A stretch of 64,000 bases of DNA from CAG-390 sp045531455. GTDB lineage: Bacteria; Bacillota; Clostridia; Oscillospirales; CAG-272. The notes beneath the pieces are model-generated. The model saw only the letters and a program-made list of their open reading frames with translations. It did not search any database and was not told the DNA's origin. The number at the start of each line of letters is the position of its first letter. The first letter of the stretch is position 1. This document shows, one piece after another, positions 17,806-26,946 of this stretch. The position numbers and the translations under genes were made by a program. Location: assembly GCA_045531455.1 (NCBI GenBank), contig JAZSEA010000075.1, positions 152,638 through 216,637 on the forward strand, read 5' to 3'.

Positions 17806-18540
17806 TTACTCAGCGTCTGCGGTCTCGGTAGCCTCTTCAGCCTCAGGAGCGTTCTGCTCACCCTGCTTGCCTTCGATAACTGCGTCAGCGAGTACGGAAG
17901 AAATGAGCTTGATAGCGCGGATAGCGTCATCGTTACCGGGAATGATGTAGTCTGCATCATCGGGGTCACAGTTGGTGTCAACGATTGCGATTACGGGAAT
18001 GCCAAGCTTCTTAGCTTCCTTAACAGCGTTAGCTTCCTTCTTGGTATCAACAATGAATACTGCAGCGGGAAGCTCGGTCATGGTCTTGATACCGCCGTAG
18101 TTCTTCTCGAGGTCGATCATTTCCTTGTTGAGAGCAGCAGCTTCCTTCTTGGGGAGCATATCAAAGGTGCCGTCCTCGCTCATCTTGGTGAGGGTGTTGA
18201 GTCTGTTGATGGACTTCTTGATGGTCTTGAAGTTGGTCATCATACCGCCGGGCCAACGAACGTTAACGTAGTACATACCGCATCTCTCTGCCTCTTCCTT
18301 GATGGCATCGGCAGCCTGCTTCTTGGTACCTACGAAGAGGATGTTCTTACCGGAAGCTGCAACTTCCTTAACGTAAGCGTATGCCTCGTCGATCTTGTCA
18401 ACGGTCTTTGCAAGATGGATGATGTAAAGGCCGTTACGCTCGGTGTAGATGTACTCAGACATCTTAGGGTTCCATCTTCTGGTGTGATGTCCGAAATGGA
18501 CGCCTGCTTCAAGCAGCTGTTTCATGGTGATTACTGACAT
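17806..18540 (-). CDS. rpsB: 30S ribosomal protein S2
   Basis: S2 binds the back of the 30S head-body junction. The start at 18540 gives MSVITMKQLLEAGVHFGH, the canonical S2 beginning, with AAGGAGG before it. A longer frame (to 18627) runs through the leader and is not conserved. Also visible: HTRRWNPKM, FVGTKKQA, RWPGGMMTNF, and VDTNCDPDDADYIIPGNDDA near the C-terminus. The protein ends in an acidic Ala/Glu tail typical of Firmicutes S2. Confidence 0.98.
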   Translation of the reverse strand: MSVITMKQLLEAGVHFGHHTRRWNPKMSEYIYTERNGLYIIHLAKTVDKIDEAYAYVKEVAASGKNILFVGTKKQAADAIKEEAERCGMYYVNVRWPGGMMTNFKTIKKSINRLNTLTKMSEDGTFDMLPKKEAAALNKEMIDLEKNYGGIKTMTELPAAVFIVDTKKEANAVKEAKKLGIPVIAIVDTNCDPDDADYIIPGNDDAIRAIKLISSVLADAVIEGKQGEQNAPEAEEATETADAE

Positions 18541-18686
18541 TTTAATGTCCTCCTTAATTTGGTTTTTTCCACCGCAATTCCTGTGCTCCGTCCGACCTTT
18601 AAACATATAAAGGCACCGGGACGGCAACTTAGAAATGCGTGTGTTTTATGTTAAACGCCGCTTCACCGTGAAAGCGCGGCGCAAAC
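18541..18686 (-). promoter_or_regulatory. Structured 5' leader of rpsB-tsf (possible S2 autoregulation)
   Basis: A leader of about 145 bases separates the promoter from rpsB. It holds a CGCCGC/GCGGCG hairpin (about 18655-18683), then a nested element: an outer CCGTCC/GGACGG helix enclosing CCTTT/AAAGG with an ATATGTTT loop (about 18585-18625). Ribosomal protein operons are often controlled by such leaders, but I do not recognise a named family here. Confidence 0.45.
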
Positions 18687-18692
18687 ATTGGC

Positions 18693-18721
18693 ATTATATC
18701 ACATTTTAATTAAATAAGCAA
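18693..18721 (-). promoter_or_regulatory. Sigma-A type promoter of rpsB-tsf
   Basis: On the minus strand TTGCTT (18721-18716), a 17-base spacer and a perfect TATAAT (18698-18693). The predicted start is near 18686, about 145 bases before rpsB. Confidence 0.75.
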
Positions 18722-18765
18722 CAGTTTTTTTACGAGTTTACATATTATTTACAATCGCGGTAGCT

Positions 18766-19047
18766 TCAAGAACGCTTTTTCCTCTCGCAACACAGCGAAT
18801 CAAGCTCTGATTCCGATATCTTGACAAGTACTGCATCATCTCCTATGCATTCGATCCTGCTCCAGGGAATGATGAGCGGAGCCTCCTTTGAAAAACCAAG
18901 AAATCCTCCTGTTCTGCATAAGATCACTGAACAAATCTGACCGTTGCAGGAATCAAACTCGATCTCGCTGATATAACCAAGCCTTGAACCGCTGCATAGA
19001 TTTATTACATCCTTTTCTCTAAGTTGAGAGCACGTTAAACGGGACAT
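18766..19047 (-). CDS. YlmC/YmxH-family PRC-barrel protein
   Basis: Small (93 aa) single-domain PRC-barrel protein. Residues 1-80 read as the YlmC/YmxH family: SQLREKDVINL, a Gly-Ser-Arg-Leu-Gly-Tyr-Ile turn, then IPWSRIECIGDDAVLV. Members are common in spore formers and are often annotated as sporulation proteins; the molecular role is unknown. AGGAGG precedes the ATG. It lies 44 bases downstream of the P-type ATPase homologue, probably on the same transcript. Confidence 0.82.
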   Translation of the reverse strand: MSRLTCSQLREKDVINLCSGSRLGYISEIEFDSCNGQICSVILCRTGGFLGFSKEAPLIIPWSRIECIGDDAVLVKISESELDSLCCERKKRS

Positions 19048-19091
19048 ATCTTTCCTCCTGCGTGTGATAGACTATTATATGCCCCAAATGA

Positions 19092-21776
19092 TCAATTATT
19101 CCGAGATGAAGAAAATGCAGAAAGCAATGCGGATATTATCAATACGGTTAAAACTCCCGCGGAAGCAGATATCAAAATGTACGATAGTTGATTAAAACTC
19201 AGTTTATAAAAACCGAGAAGATTAAAGAACGAGTACACTTTATCCGACAAGCGACTTTGGAGAATCAGCAATGCCGAAGAAACTGCGGTACACAGAAGAT
19301 AGCACCAATTGATCTTCTTTCGTTTGGAACGCTTGTTGAGAATCAGGAGAAAAGCTCCTGTTGCAAAAATCTGAGCCGCATTTATACTATGCATCACAAA
19401 GCCGGGCGCAACCAAAGAGGTAAGCTTTCCGGTAGCTAAAAGAACGTCGGTAATCAGTAACACAACACTCGCGGTAATAGCGCCTGCTATCGCAAATGAA
19501 ATGAATAGCGCAGATGAAAAGAGTTTGTTGGCATCGGATGCGGCGTTTTTCGGCTTAACGGGAATTCCGCTTGCCATCATAATCGAAACATGAGCTACTG
19601 CGTCAAAGATGAATCCCGAAAGAAGGATCATAAGTGTAGACATCATAAGCGCAGATTTACCGAGAATCAACGGAACACATACCGCAACGATGCGAACAAA
19701 CATCGAAAACGATAGATAATTCCTATAGATTCCAAGCTTAAGTCGAGCGATCGATGACCCACGAACCATTTTTAAAGCGTCATATAAACCGCCCTCACGC
19801 GTGACTGAGTCCGCCTCACGAAGTGAAAGAGATGAAGATATTCGTATTGAATCGTACGAATTTCCACTCGTAGCATAAACGTTAAGCGGCGAAACAGCTT
19901 TTCTGTCTGATGAGTCCTTGATGATCGGCAAAATTTTTCTGCCGTTTTTTATTAATCTTGTGGTCAATTCGGATACCGCCGATGCGCCAAAGCCGATATA
20001 TACCTTGGTAGTCAGCGGAGCATCAGTTATACTTAAACCGTTACGTACGTATTCGGAGGCAACAGCAATATCGCGCGAGCCGTCTGTCAATCCTGAGAGC
20101 TTTGCAAGATTTACATTTGCAGACGATTCTTCGTTCAGTACCAATATCGGATTAATACCGCTGACCGCAAGCTCTTCCGCTAATTCTCCGTTAGCAAAAG
20201 GATATTCGTTTCCGACAGCAAGCAAGCCTTCAAAGACAGCGCCTTTTTCACCGGGAAGCAATGATACAAATATAAAAGTTTTAAGACCTATGGTCATATA
20301 CTTGTTATACTGTTCAATAATGCTGTCATAGCTCGAGCGCTCGAGCTTCCATAATCCTCCGCCTTCGGTTCTGATAGATTTGCACTTATCAAGAATAGAA
20401 GGATCTGTCACGCAAGCTGTATAATGAATCGGACGACCTTCCGTGTCAAGTTTGAAGACACAAGCGCGTGAGCCCATCAAAGGAAAATTCTTTACGATCC
20501 GAGGTTTTTCCTTTGCAGTAATCTCTTCACGAGCAAAGCTTATATCATTCAGAAAATTCAATATAGCTTTATGATCTGAAGGTAATCCGCTGATGCGTGT
20601 AAACCGAAATAAGGGAACGATAACTGAATAAAAAGCATCCAGATCCTTTGATCTGAGAGAATCAAATCTGTATTGCTTATCTGCGAACCAGACACGTCTG
20701 ACTGTATTTTCACGATCAATAAGAACTTCGGGATTAAGAATCAGCATTGTATCAGCATCCGCCAGAGATTCCGCCGAAGAAAGTTTCGTGATCCTGCTAT
20801 CAACGTTTGATTTTGCTTTCTTTGCACGCGATGATAACAGTATTTCTTTCGTCACAAGCGTTTCAGCCGGGGCTACGGCAATCTCGCTCATACAAGTAAC
20901 AGCGAGCGAAAGCATTGTCAAAAATAAATACAGCAGATCAATAGGTGCCGTTTCTGTTTTTGTCAAAGTCTGTAACAATATTGAAACAAGTGTAAAAGGT
21001 ACAACGGCGAAAAATACAGCAAGAGAGACTTTCTTCGATGAAGAATAAAACTTGCGTAGGTAAACAGGAGTATCGTTCGAGGGAACGAGTTTGATACCTG
21101 AATGAATTGAACCGATGACGGTGTCCTCTCCAGTTTCGGTAACTATTGCACTTCCCTTGCCCGATATAACCATCGAGCCAGCATAAACCATATTGGTATA
21201 TGAATCCAAGACAGCATCAGCGTCGGTCATAACAGCAGAGTCCTTGTTGGTGCGCTTATACTCAAGCTTACCGGACTTTTCATCAATTTTCCGCTCTGCG
21301 ACAACAAGCCCGTCAGCGGAGACGATACGCGCGTCTGCGGGAATAATATCGCCTTTGGAAAAAGATATCAAATCGCCGATATCCACGTCAAACACGCTAA
21401 GTCTGATGTTGTTGCCGTTTTCGGTAATTTTTGATACAGGCAGGAGCATTCTGTATGAATTCGATATACGCTTTGACGAGCTGTACTTAACAAAGAATGC
21501 AAACAAAAATACCGAAACGATTAATACTATTCCTGCAACTGATTCATGTAAATGACCCATAAACGACGCAAGAATATAAGTAACCGCAAGCAGCATAAAA
21601 GAGGCATCCGACAGCAGCTGCTTGATAACACTTCCCGCGTCCGCAGACGGAAGCAAAAAAATATTGTTCTTTCCGCGACGGCGTTTGTCATCGGAATCAA
21701 CGGTTCGTCCGTTGCGAATATCAGTTCCGAATTCCATTGCAACGTCGGAAATATCATATTCGTGCCAGCGTGCCAT
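19092..21776 (-). CDS. Catalytically degenerate P-type ATPase homologue (pseudo-ATPase)
   Basis: An 894-residue membrane protein with the domain order of a P2-type cation ATPase: two helices (about 58-97), an actuator domain with KGDIIPADAR at 141-150, two helices (about 250-305), a large cytoplasmic region (306-680) and about six C-terminal helices. The segment that should be the ion-binding PEGL is SEIAVAPAE (297-305). The phosphorylation site DKTGTLT is NPEVLID (348-354), so the phospho-Asp is gone. The actuator TGES is EKSG (166-169), and no TGDGVND motif is found. The frame is intact, with AAGGAGG before the start, so this looks like a maintained non-catalytic protein, possibly a sensor or regulator. 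The neighbours are a ClpE-like unfoldase and a PRC-barrel protein. Confidence 0.8.
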   Translation of the reverse strand: MARWHEYDISDVAMEFGTDIRNGRTVDSDDKRRRGKNNIFLLPSADAGSVIKQLLSDASFMLLAVTYILASFMGHLHESVAGIVLIVSVFLFAFFVKYSSSKRISNSYRMLLPVSKITENGNNIRLSVFDVDIGDLISFSKGDIIPADARIVSADGLVVAERKIDEKSGKLEYKRTNKDSAVMTDADAVLDSYTNMVYAGSMVISGKGSAIVTETGEDTVIGSIHSGIKLVPSNDTPVYLRKFYSSSKKVSLAVFFAVVPFTLVSILLQTLTKTETAPIDLLYLFLTMLSLAVTCMSEIAVAPAETLVTKEILLSSRAKKAKSNVDSRITKLSSAESLADADTMLILNPEVLIDRENTVRRVWFADKQYRFDSLRSKDLDAFYSVIVPLFRFTRISGLPSDHKAILNFLNDISFAREEITAKEKPRIVKNFPLMGSRACVFKLDTEGRPIHYTACVTDPSILDKCKSIRTEGGGLWKLERSSYDSIIEQYNKYMTIGLKTFIFVSLLPGEKGAVFEGLLAVGNEYPFANGELAEELAVSGINPILVLNEESSANVNLAKLSGLTDGSRDIAVASEYVRNGLSITDAPLTTKVYIGFGASAVSELTTRLIKNGRKILPIIKDSSDRKAVSPLNVYATSGNSYDSIRISSSLSLREADSVTREGGLYDALKMVRGSSIARLKLGIYRNYLSFSMFVRIVAVCVPLILGKSALMMSTLMILLSGFIFDAVAHVSIMMASGIPVKPKNAASDANKLFSSALFISFAIAGAITASVVLLITDVLLATGKLTSLVAPGFVMHSINAAQIFATGAFLLILNKRSKRKKINWCYLLCTAVSSALLILQSRLSDKVYSFFNLLGFYKLSFNQLSYILISASAGVLTVLIISALLSAFSSSRNN

Positions 21777-21798
21777 GTCGTGCCTCCTTTCAAAAGCA

Positions 21799-24120
21799 TT
21801 AATTACAACTTACAGTCAACTTACCGTCTTCAGTATCAATTTTTACGGAAGTGATTTTACCGCAAACATCGGATACTATCGCTTCGGCAATAGGATCCTC
21901 TATATTGCGCTGAATATATCTTCGCATATTCCGCGCTCCGTACTTTGCGGAATACGACTCCTCCGCGATAAATCTCGCCGCTTCTTCTGTGTAGTTCAGA
22001 GCGATTCCTCTTTCCGCAAGAACAGAAGAAAGATCTCCGAGCATTATCTTGACGATCTCGCAAAAATCTGCTGAGCTCAGCGAATTGAATACGATAACTT
22101 CATCAACACGATTAATGAATTCGGGTCTCAAGAACTCAAGAAGTGCCTTTTCAACTCTGCTCTTCTCCGCCTCAATTTGAGAGGAAGTAAAGCCGAGAGC
22201 GGAGGCAGATCTGCCCGAGCCTGCATTTGTTGTCATAACAACCACTACGTTTTCGAAGTTAACGGAACGTCCCTGTGCATCGGTCACTCTGCCGTCATCA
22301 AGGATCTGAAGCAGTACGTTCAAAACATCGGGATGCGCCTTTTCAATCTCGTCGAACAGAACGACCGAGTAAGGTCTGCGTCTGATCTTTTCGGTGAGCT
22401 GACCTGCCTCTTCATATCCAACGTAGCCAGGAGGAGATCCGATAAGTCTCGAAACCGAATGCTTCTCCATAAATTCGGACATGTCAAATCTGATGAGTGT
22501 TTCGGGTGTATTGAAGAGATCCGCCGCCAATACTTTAACAAGCTCGGTTTTTCCGACACCGGTAGGTCCTGCAAAAATGAATGATACAGGTTTTCTCTTA
22601 TATGTGATACCAGCACGATTTCTCTTGATCGCTCTGGCAACAGCAGAAACAGCCTCGTCCTGACCTATAATGCGGGATTTCAGTCTGTCTTCCAATTTAT
22701 CTATAAGAACAAATTCATTTTCCTTTATAGTGGTCGCCGGCACACCGGTCCAGATCTCGATAACAGATGCAATATCCTCGAGCGTCAAAACTACCTGTGC
22801 GCACTCAGCTTCAAGAGATTCAAGTTTCTCGGATAGAGCAAGCTCTCTTGCCTTGATCTTTGCGATCCTTTCGTACTTTTTCTCTTCGTTCTTTTCGGTA
22901 GCCGCTTCCTCTTCTTCACGTTCCTCCTTGAGCTTAAGGAGTTCTTCTCGGATAGAATAGGATTCATTAATAGCAGAGCTTGAGAGAGAAAGAGATGCCG
23001 CAGCTTCGTCAAGCAAGTCTATTGCTTTGTCGGGAAGAAATCTGTCTGTGATGTAACGCTCGGAAAGCATAACCGTGCGAAGAATAACGGAATCCGGTAC
23101 CTTGATACGGTGGTATTCCTCATAGTAATGCTTGATTCCCTCGAGCATTTTGGCTGCTTCTTCTACAGACGGTTCATTAACCGTTACAGGCTGAAAACGT
23201 CTTTCAAGTGCAGAATCCTTCTCAATGTACTTGCGGTACTCATTTAGAGTAGTGGCACCGATAACTCTTATCTCGCCTCTCGAAAGTGCGGGCTTCATAA
23301 TATTTGCGGCATTGGTGCTTCCTTCGCCTCCGCCGGTTCCGACAATGCTGTGAACTTCGTCGATGACGAGAATGATATTGCCCGCAGCCTTGACTTCATT
23401 GATCAAACCGAGCATTCTCTGCTCAAATTGACCTCTGAACTGCGTTCCTGCAACAAGCGCGGTAAGATCAACGAGATAGAGCTCGGTGTTTTTAAGTCTG
23501 TAAGGAACGTCCCCCGATGCAATTCTTTGAGCTAGAGCTTCGGCGATAGCAGTCTTGCCTACTCCGGGTTCTCCTATGAGGCAGGGATTATTCTTTTGCC
23601 TTCTGCAAAGGATCTGGATCACTCTTGCGAGTTCATTCTGTCTGCCGACAATATGATCAAGTCGGCCTTTCCTAGCCATATCGGTAAGATTTTTGCAATA
23701 TCTGTCAAGAATCTCGCGCTTGGGCTTCGAGTCTTCTTTTTTCTTTTTACCTTTATCCTTGCCTGATTTTTCCGCATCGGAGGCATCAACTTCTTTACCT
23801 CCGAAAGCCTCGTTAATGATCTTCTGGATATTAATCGAAGGCGCACCGCCATCATCGGGAAGAGCGGGATTTTCGTCATCTTCAAGACCTTCGATAAGGT
23901 CGTTTGACTCTGCGAGCTCAGCCATATTCTTTTCAAGCTCATCGAGCTGATCCTCAGAAATACCTAATTTTTTGAGTTGATCGCCCATAATATCGTCTAC
24001 GGGAACTCCCATTTCACGGGCGCACTGGAGACAAAGCCCTTCGGTTTTCTTTTCGCCGTTTTCAAGTTTTGTCACAAACACTACGGCGTATCTTTTTTTA
24101 CATTTTGCACATTTAACCAT
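21799..24120 (-). CDS. clpE: ClpE-like AAA+ unfoldase with N-terminal zinc finger
   Basis: HSP100 unfoldase expected to feed ClpP. It lacks the double Clp-N repeat of ClpC and starts instead with a four-cysteine zinc finger (Cys4, 7, 30, 33), as in ClpE and McsA. An acidic linker follows, then AAA domain 1 (GEPGVGKTA near 186; VIDEVHS), a middle coiled coil rich in Glu/Lys (about 385-450) and AAA domain 2 (GPTGVGKTE near 517; LFDEIEKAHPDV). The end has VRNMRRYIQ-type sensor-2 residues (GARNMRRYIQRNIEDP). The length of 773 fits ClpE (about 700-750). No clpP lies nearby. I cannot exclude a ClpC-type name. Confidence 0.88.
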   Translation of the reverse strand: MVKCAKCKKRYAVVFVTKLENGEKKTEGLCLQCAREMGVPVDDIMGDQLKKLGISEDQLDELEKNMAELAESNDLIEGLEDDENPALPDDGGAPSINIQKIINEAFGGKEVDASDAEKSGKDKGKKKKEDSKPKREILDRYCKNLTDMARKGRLDHIVGRQNELARVIQILCRRQKNNPCLIGEPGVGKTAIAEALAQRIASGDVPYRLKNTELYLVDLTALVAGTQFRGQFEQRMLGLINEVKAAGNIILVIDEVHSIVGTGGGEGSTNAANIMKPALSRGEIRVIGATTLNEYRKYIEKDSALERRFQPVTVNEPSVEEAAKMLEGIKHYYEEYHRIKVPDSVILRTVMLSERYITDRFLPDKAIDLLDEAAASLSLSSSAINESYSIREELLKLKEEREEEEAATEKNEEKKYERIAKIKARELALSEKLESLEAECAQVVLTLEDIASVIEIWTGVPATTIKENEFVLIDKLEDRLKSRIIGQDEAVSAVARAIKRNRAGITYKRKPVSFIFAGPTGVGKTELVKVLAADLFNTPETLIRFDMSEFMEKHSVSRLIGSPPGYVGYEEAGQLTEKIRRRPYSVVLFDEIEKAHPDVLNVLLQILDDGRVTDAQGRSVNFENVVVVMTTNAGSGRSASALGFTSSQIEAEKSRVEKALLEFLRPEFINRVDEVIVFNSLSSADFCEIVKIMLGDLSSVLAERGIALNYTEEAARFIAEESYSAKYGARNMRRYIQRNIEDPIAEAIVSDVCGKITSVKIDTEDGKLTVSCN

Positions 24121-24148
24121 TGATTTAACCTCTATAATAACGAAAGAA

Positions 24149-24892
24149 CTACTGTACCTTGATATTGATAAAATCTATCGGAGACAGTTCACAGAAGAAA
24201 TTGAATATTCTCGAGCCTTCCGTAAGACTGTACAATACTTCGTTTGAAGAGCTGCTCATAAAGCTATGCTCAACGAATATTCCGACAAGCAAGCACAGTA
24301 TCCATACTATAACGAATCCCTCACCGATTCCGAACAGGAAACCTAAAAGCGAATCAAGCGAGTGAATGATCGGCAATTTAACAACAAGCTTCAATACGAG
24401 TCCTACTAACACAAACGCGAGTATCGATGCAAGGAAAATCGCGATTATGCCCACAGCATTTGAAAGCGTGTGAGAAATCGGCATTGCAATCGCCTCAGCC
24501 ATCGAATACAATTCTTCTTCGCTTACCGTAAGAGAAACAGAAAATTTAGAAGAAAGCTCTTCAACGCTTGTTCCGCAATGAGAAAGAAGCTGTAAAAATT
24601 CATCGGGGAGAGTTTCAAAGAGTTCGGATACGTTATACTCTCCTCCATTATTATCAACAAGCTGAGCAACCACATCATAAGCGTACGAAGTAACGTGCTC
24701 AAGCACAAAATTATCGTAAATCCATTCGCCGATAATCGGACCGAATAAATAAGCTACAACGAAGGAACCGATCACCGTGACCGTCCTCCAAATAGATTTG
24801 ACAAATCCCTTTTGTGTAGCTAGAACAACGATCAAAAGGAATATCAGGACAAACAAAATGTCCAAAAGCCAATTAATTATCATAATATACAT
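24149..24892 (-). CDS. CvpA-like membrane protein
   Basis: Membrane protein of 247 residues with four hydrophobic segments: two near the N-terminus (about 5-25, 36-52) and two after an extracytoplasmic loop (about 145-170, 185-208). The start INWLLDILFVLIFLLIVVLA followed by a Gly-Phe-Val-Lys-Ser turn is typical of the CvpA/colicin V production family. The function in Firmicutes is unclear; it is often near division or DNA repair genes. The loop of about 80 residues between the helix pairs is longer than in E. coli CvpA. The start could also be the ATG at 24883. Confidence 0.72.
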   Translation of the reverse strand: MYIMIINWLLDILFVLIFLLIVVLATQKGFVKSIWRTVTVIGSFVVAYLFGPIIGEWIYDNFVLEHVTSYAYDVVAQLVDNNGGEYNVSELFETLPDEFLQLLSHCGTSVEELSSKFSVSLTVSEEELYSMAEAIAMPISHTLSNAVGIIAIFLASILAFVLVGLVLKLVVKLPIIHSLDSLLGFLFGIGEGFVIVWILCLLVGIFVEHSFMSSSSNEVLYSLTEGSRIFNFFCELSPIDFINIKVQ

Positions 24893-24910
24893 AAACCTAA
24901 AATCAGTTTT

Positions 24911-26158
24911 TTACCAGTTGCATTTGATCAATTCCGCGGCGGTATCAGAACAATAATAAAACGATCTGCTGTCAAGCGCAAGAAGCTTGCATCCGTAATG
25001 TGCAGAATCGATCTTAACACGCTCTTCTAACGATCCGTTCAAGCAAAGTACGTACTTACTTGTAAGAATGTAAGATGAAGATTCGTATAGCTCAATATCA
25101 AAAGCAGTATCTGCAAGCTCGTACTTATACGCAATATTACCTCTTTTATCAATACACACGGCAGTATACGAAATGTCAAAACCTTTGTTTTTAAAAAGAA
25201 GCAAAACATGAGACATACTGATTCTGAAATCATTGAGGCTCGCACCCTCGTATTTATAGCATAAGCTCTCGTTAGCGTTATTATCATAAAGCCATACGGA
25301 ATCGCTGCATACCAAAGCGTATCCATAGTCAGTTATTCTGCATCCAAGAGGAAAGCCCGAGCTTTGTTCCGACTTCGATACTACATCTCCGCTTTCGGGA
25401 TCGGCGATAAGAATTTCGGTATCAAATGACGTTTTCGATTCATCTGCATCAACCGAAACAATCATAATCGTATCATTTGTAAGATCGACCGAAACAATAT
25501 GACTATTCTTATTAAACCTCGTAATAAGATTAAAGTCATCATTATAGACTTCAACAACACTTGCGAATTCATCGGACGAAGTAACAAATGCGTAACAACC
25601 ATTGTCCGCCACGGCGCATGCCTTTATAGTTTTGTCGCATTCGGAAGAATATACTTTTGAAAAAGCATTGTAGACGGAATATCTCCCGCTTCCCTGCTCA
25701 TAAACGACAACGTACTTTTCGGATGCAGAAATTACGGGTTCGCTGTAATCAATATACTCCGAGCAGTTCTGTCTGCCTGTGCCTGAAAAGACCGAAATCC
25801 CCGAGGCTCTGCAAACTGCAAGACCGTTTCCGTATACGGCAAAACCTTTTAAAGAATCAGGAGAATAACGTATAGGTTGGCGCGTAGAATCCTTATTTTC
25901 CTCCAAAGTAAGCGCAAAATTCCTCATAATGTAATCAAGATTGTCATAGCTGAAGCTTCTTGCGCTGATAAAAGCCGACGAAACGATAAATACCAGCAAA
26001 CTTGCGAAGACAGCAAAGGAAATCATTCTGAAGATCACCGCAGCCGTATCATAAAATGAATTATAAGGATCGTTTTCGCTCAAGCCTGCGGAAAGCTTTT
26101 CAATATCAATGCTATTGTCATTCTCGGCTTTCTTAGCTGTTCTAACAAGTTTCTTCAT
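24911..26158 (-). CDS. DUF5711-like membrane-anchored protein, probable beta-propeller
   Basis: A 415-residue protein with a cytoplasmic N-terminus of about 38 residues, one membrane helix (about 42-68) and a large extracellular part. That part consists of repeated short blocks of the type YVVVY, CYAFVTSS, TIMIVSV, YALVCSDSVWLYD, spaced about 40 residues apart, as in a beta-propeller. The pattern and the position next to a CvpA-like gene agree with DUF5711, a Clostridia family without known function. AGGAGG is found before the ATG. No catalytic motif is visible. Confidence 0.68.
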   Translation of the reverse strand: MKKLVRTAKKAENDNSIDIEKLSAGLSENDPYNSFYDTAAVIFRMISFAVFASLLVFIVSSAFISARSFSYDNLDYIMRNFALTLEENKDSTRQPIRYSPDSLKGFAVYGNGLAVCRASGISVFSGTGRQNCSEYIDYSEPVISASEKYVVVYEQGSGRYSVYNAFSKVYSSECDKTIKACAVADNGCYAFVTSSDEFASVVEVYNDDFNLITRFNKNSHIVSVDLTNDTIMIVSVDADESKTSFDTEILIADPESGDVVSKSEQSSGFPLGCRITDYGYALVCSDSVWLYDNNANESLCYKYEGASLNDFRISMSHVLLLFKNKGFDISYTAVCIDKRGNIAYKYELADTAFDIELYESSSYILTSKYVLCLNGSLEERVKIDSAHYGCKLLALDSRSFYYCSDTAAELIKCNW

Positions 26159-26184
26159 AATGCTACCTCCTTTGCAAAATATAT

Positions 26185-26946
26185 TTATTCGTATTTGACG
26201 TCAACAAGGTATAATCCGTCGGGCGGAAGAGTTGCGCCTGCCAGTCGTCTGTCCCCGGATTCAATAATTTTAATGATATCATCGGGTGAAATATCACCTT
26301 TAGCTACGTCAAGCAGAGTGCCGCATATGATTCTTACCATATTGTATAAGAATCCGTTTGCGGAAATTCTGATCAGTATTTCGTCTTTGCATTTGTTGAC
26401 TTCGCAAGAATAGACGTTGCGAACAGTATCCGTAACCTTAGACCCCGAAGCCATAAATGCTGCAAAATTATGCTCACCGCAAATATTCGCGGCAGCTTTT
26501 TGCATTAACGAGACACCTTCCTCGTCAATATATTTGGCGTAATGAAATGACTTTTTGACCAAGAAAGGATCTCTGTGCTTCGCGTTCAGAATACGGTATT
26601 CGTAAGTCTTACTGACGACGGAATATCTTGCGTGAAAATCTTCCGAAACGAATTCGGCATAATAAACCGAAATATCCTCGGGTAAACGAACGTTAAGCGC
26701 TTGAGGGATTCTTTCGGCGGGGATTGTTGAATTGAGCCCATTTTCACCGTGTACCTGAACTGTAGCACAGAAGCATCTTGCGTGAACGCCCGCGTCAGTT
26801 CTGCTGCATCCCGTAACGTCGCATTTCACTCCGAAAAGATCAGCAGTCGCTTTATTCAGTTCGTTCTGAATCGTCGGTGCGTTTTTCTGAACCTGATAGC
26901 CCGCGTAAGCAGAGCCGTCATATTTGAGTTTGATAAACAGCTTCAT
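26185..26946 (-). CDS. truA: tRNA pseudouridine(38-40) synthase
   Basis: TruA modifies uridines 38-40 in the anticodon stem of many tRNAs. The start at 26946 gives MKLFIKLKYDGSAYAGYQVQ, the standard beginning; the frame extends further upstream into ecfT but without conservation. The catalytic Asp is in GCSRTDAGVHA (near residue 50). Also present: RYSVVSKTYEYRI and FLYNMVRIICGTLLDVA. The length of 253 is normal. It overlaps ecfT by ATGA; ecfA-ecfA-ecfT-truA is a well-known Firmicutes order. Confidence 0.97.
   Translation of the reverse strand: MKLFIKLKYDGSAYAGYQVQKNAPTIQNELNKATADLFGVKCDVTGCSRTDAGVHARCFCATVQVHGENGLNSTIPAERIPQALNVRLPEDISVYYAEFVSEDFHARYSVVSKTYEYRILNAKHRDPFLVKKSFHYAKYIDEEGVSLMQKAAANICGEHNFAAFMASGSKVTDTVRNVYSCEVNKCKDEILIRISANGFLYNMVRIICGTLLDVAKGDISPDDIIKIIESGDRRLAGATLPPDGLYLVDVKYE

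Noticed and set aside
17794..18537. Open frame of 247 codons on the plus strand over rpsB
   Set aside because: Mirror of the rpsB frame; low-complexity Leu/Val-rich product and no start signals.
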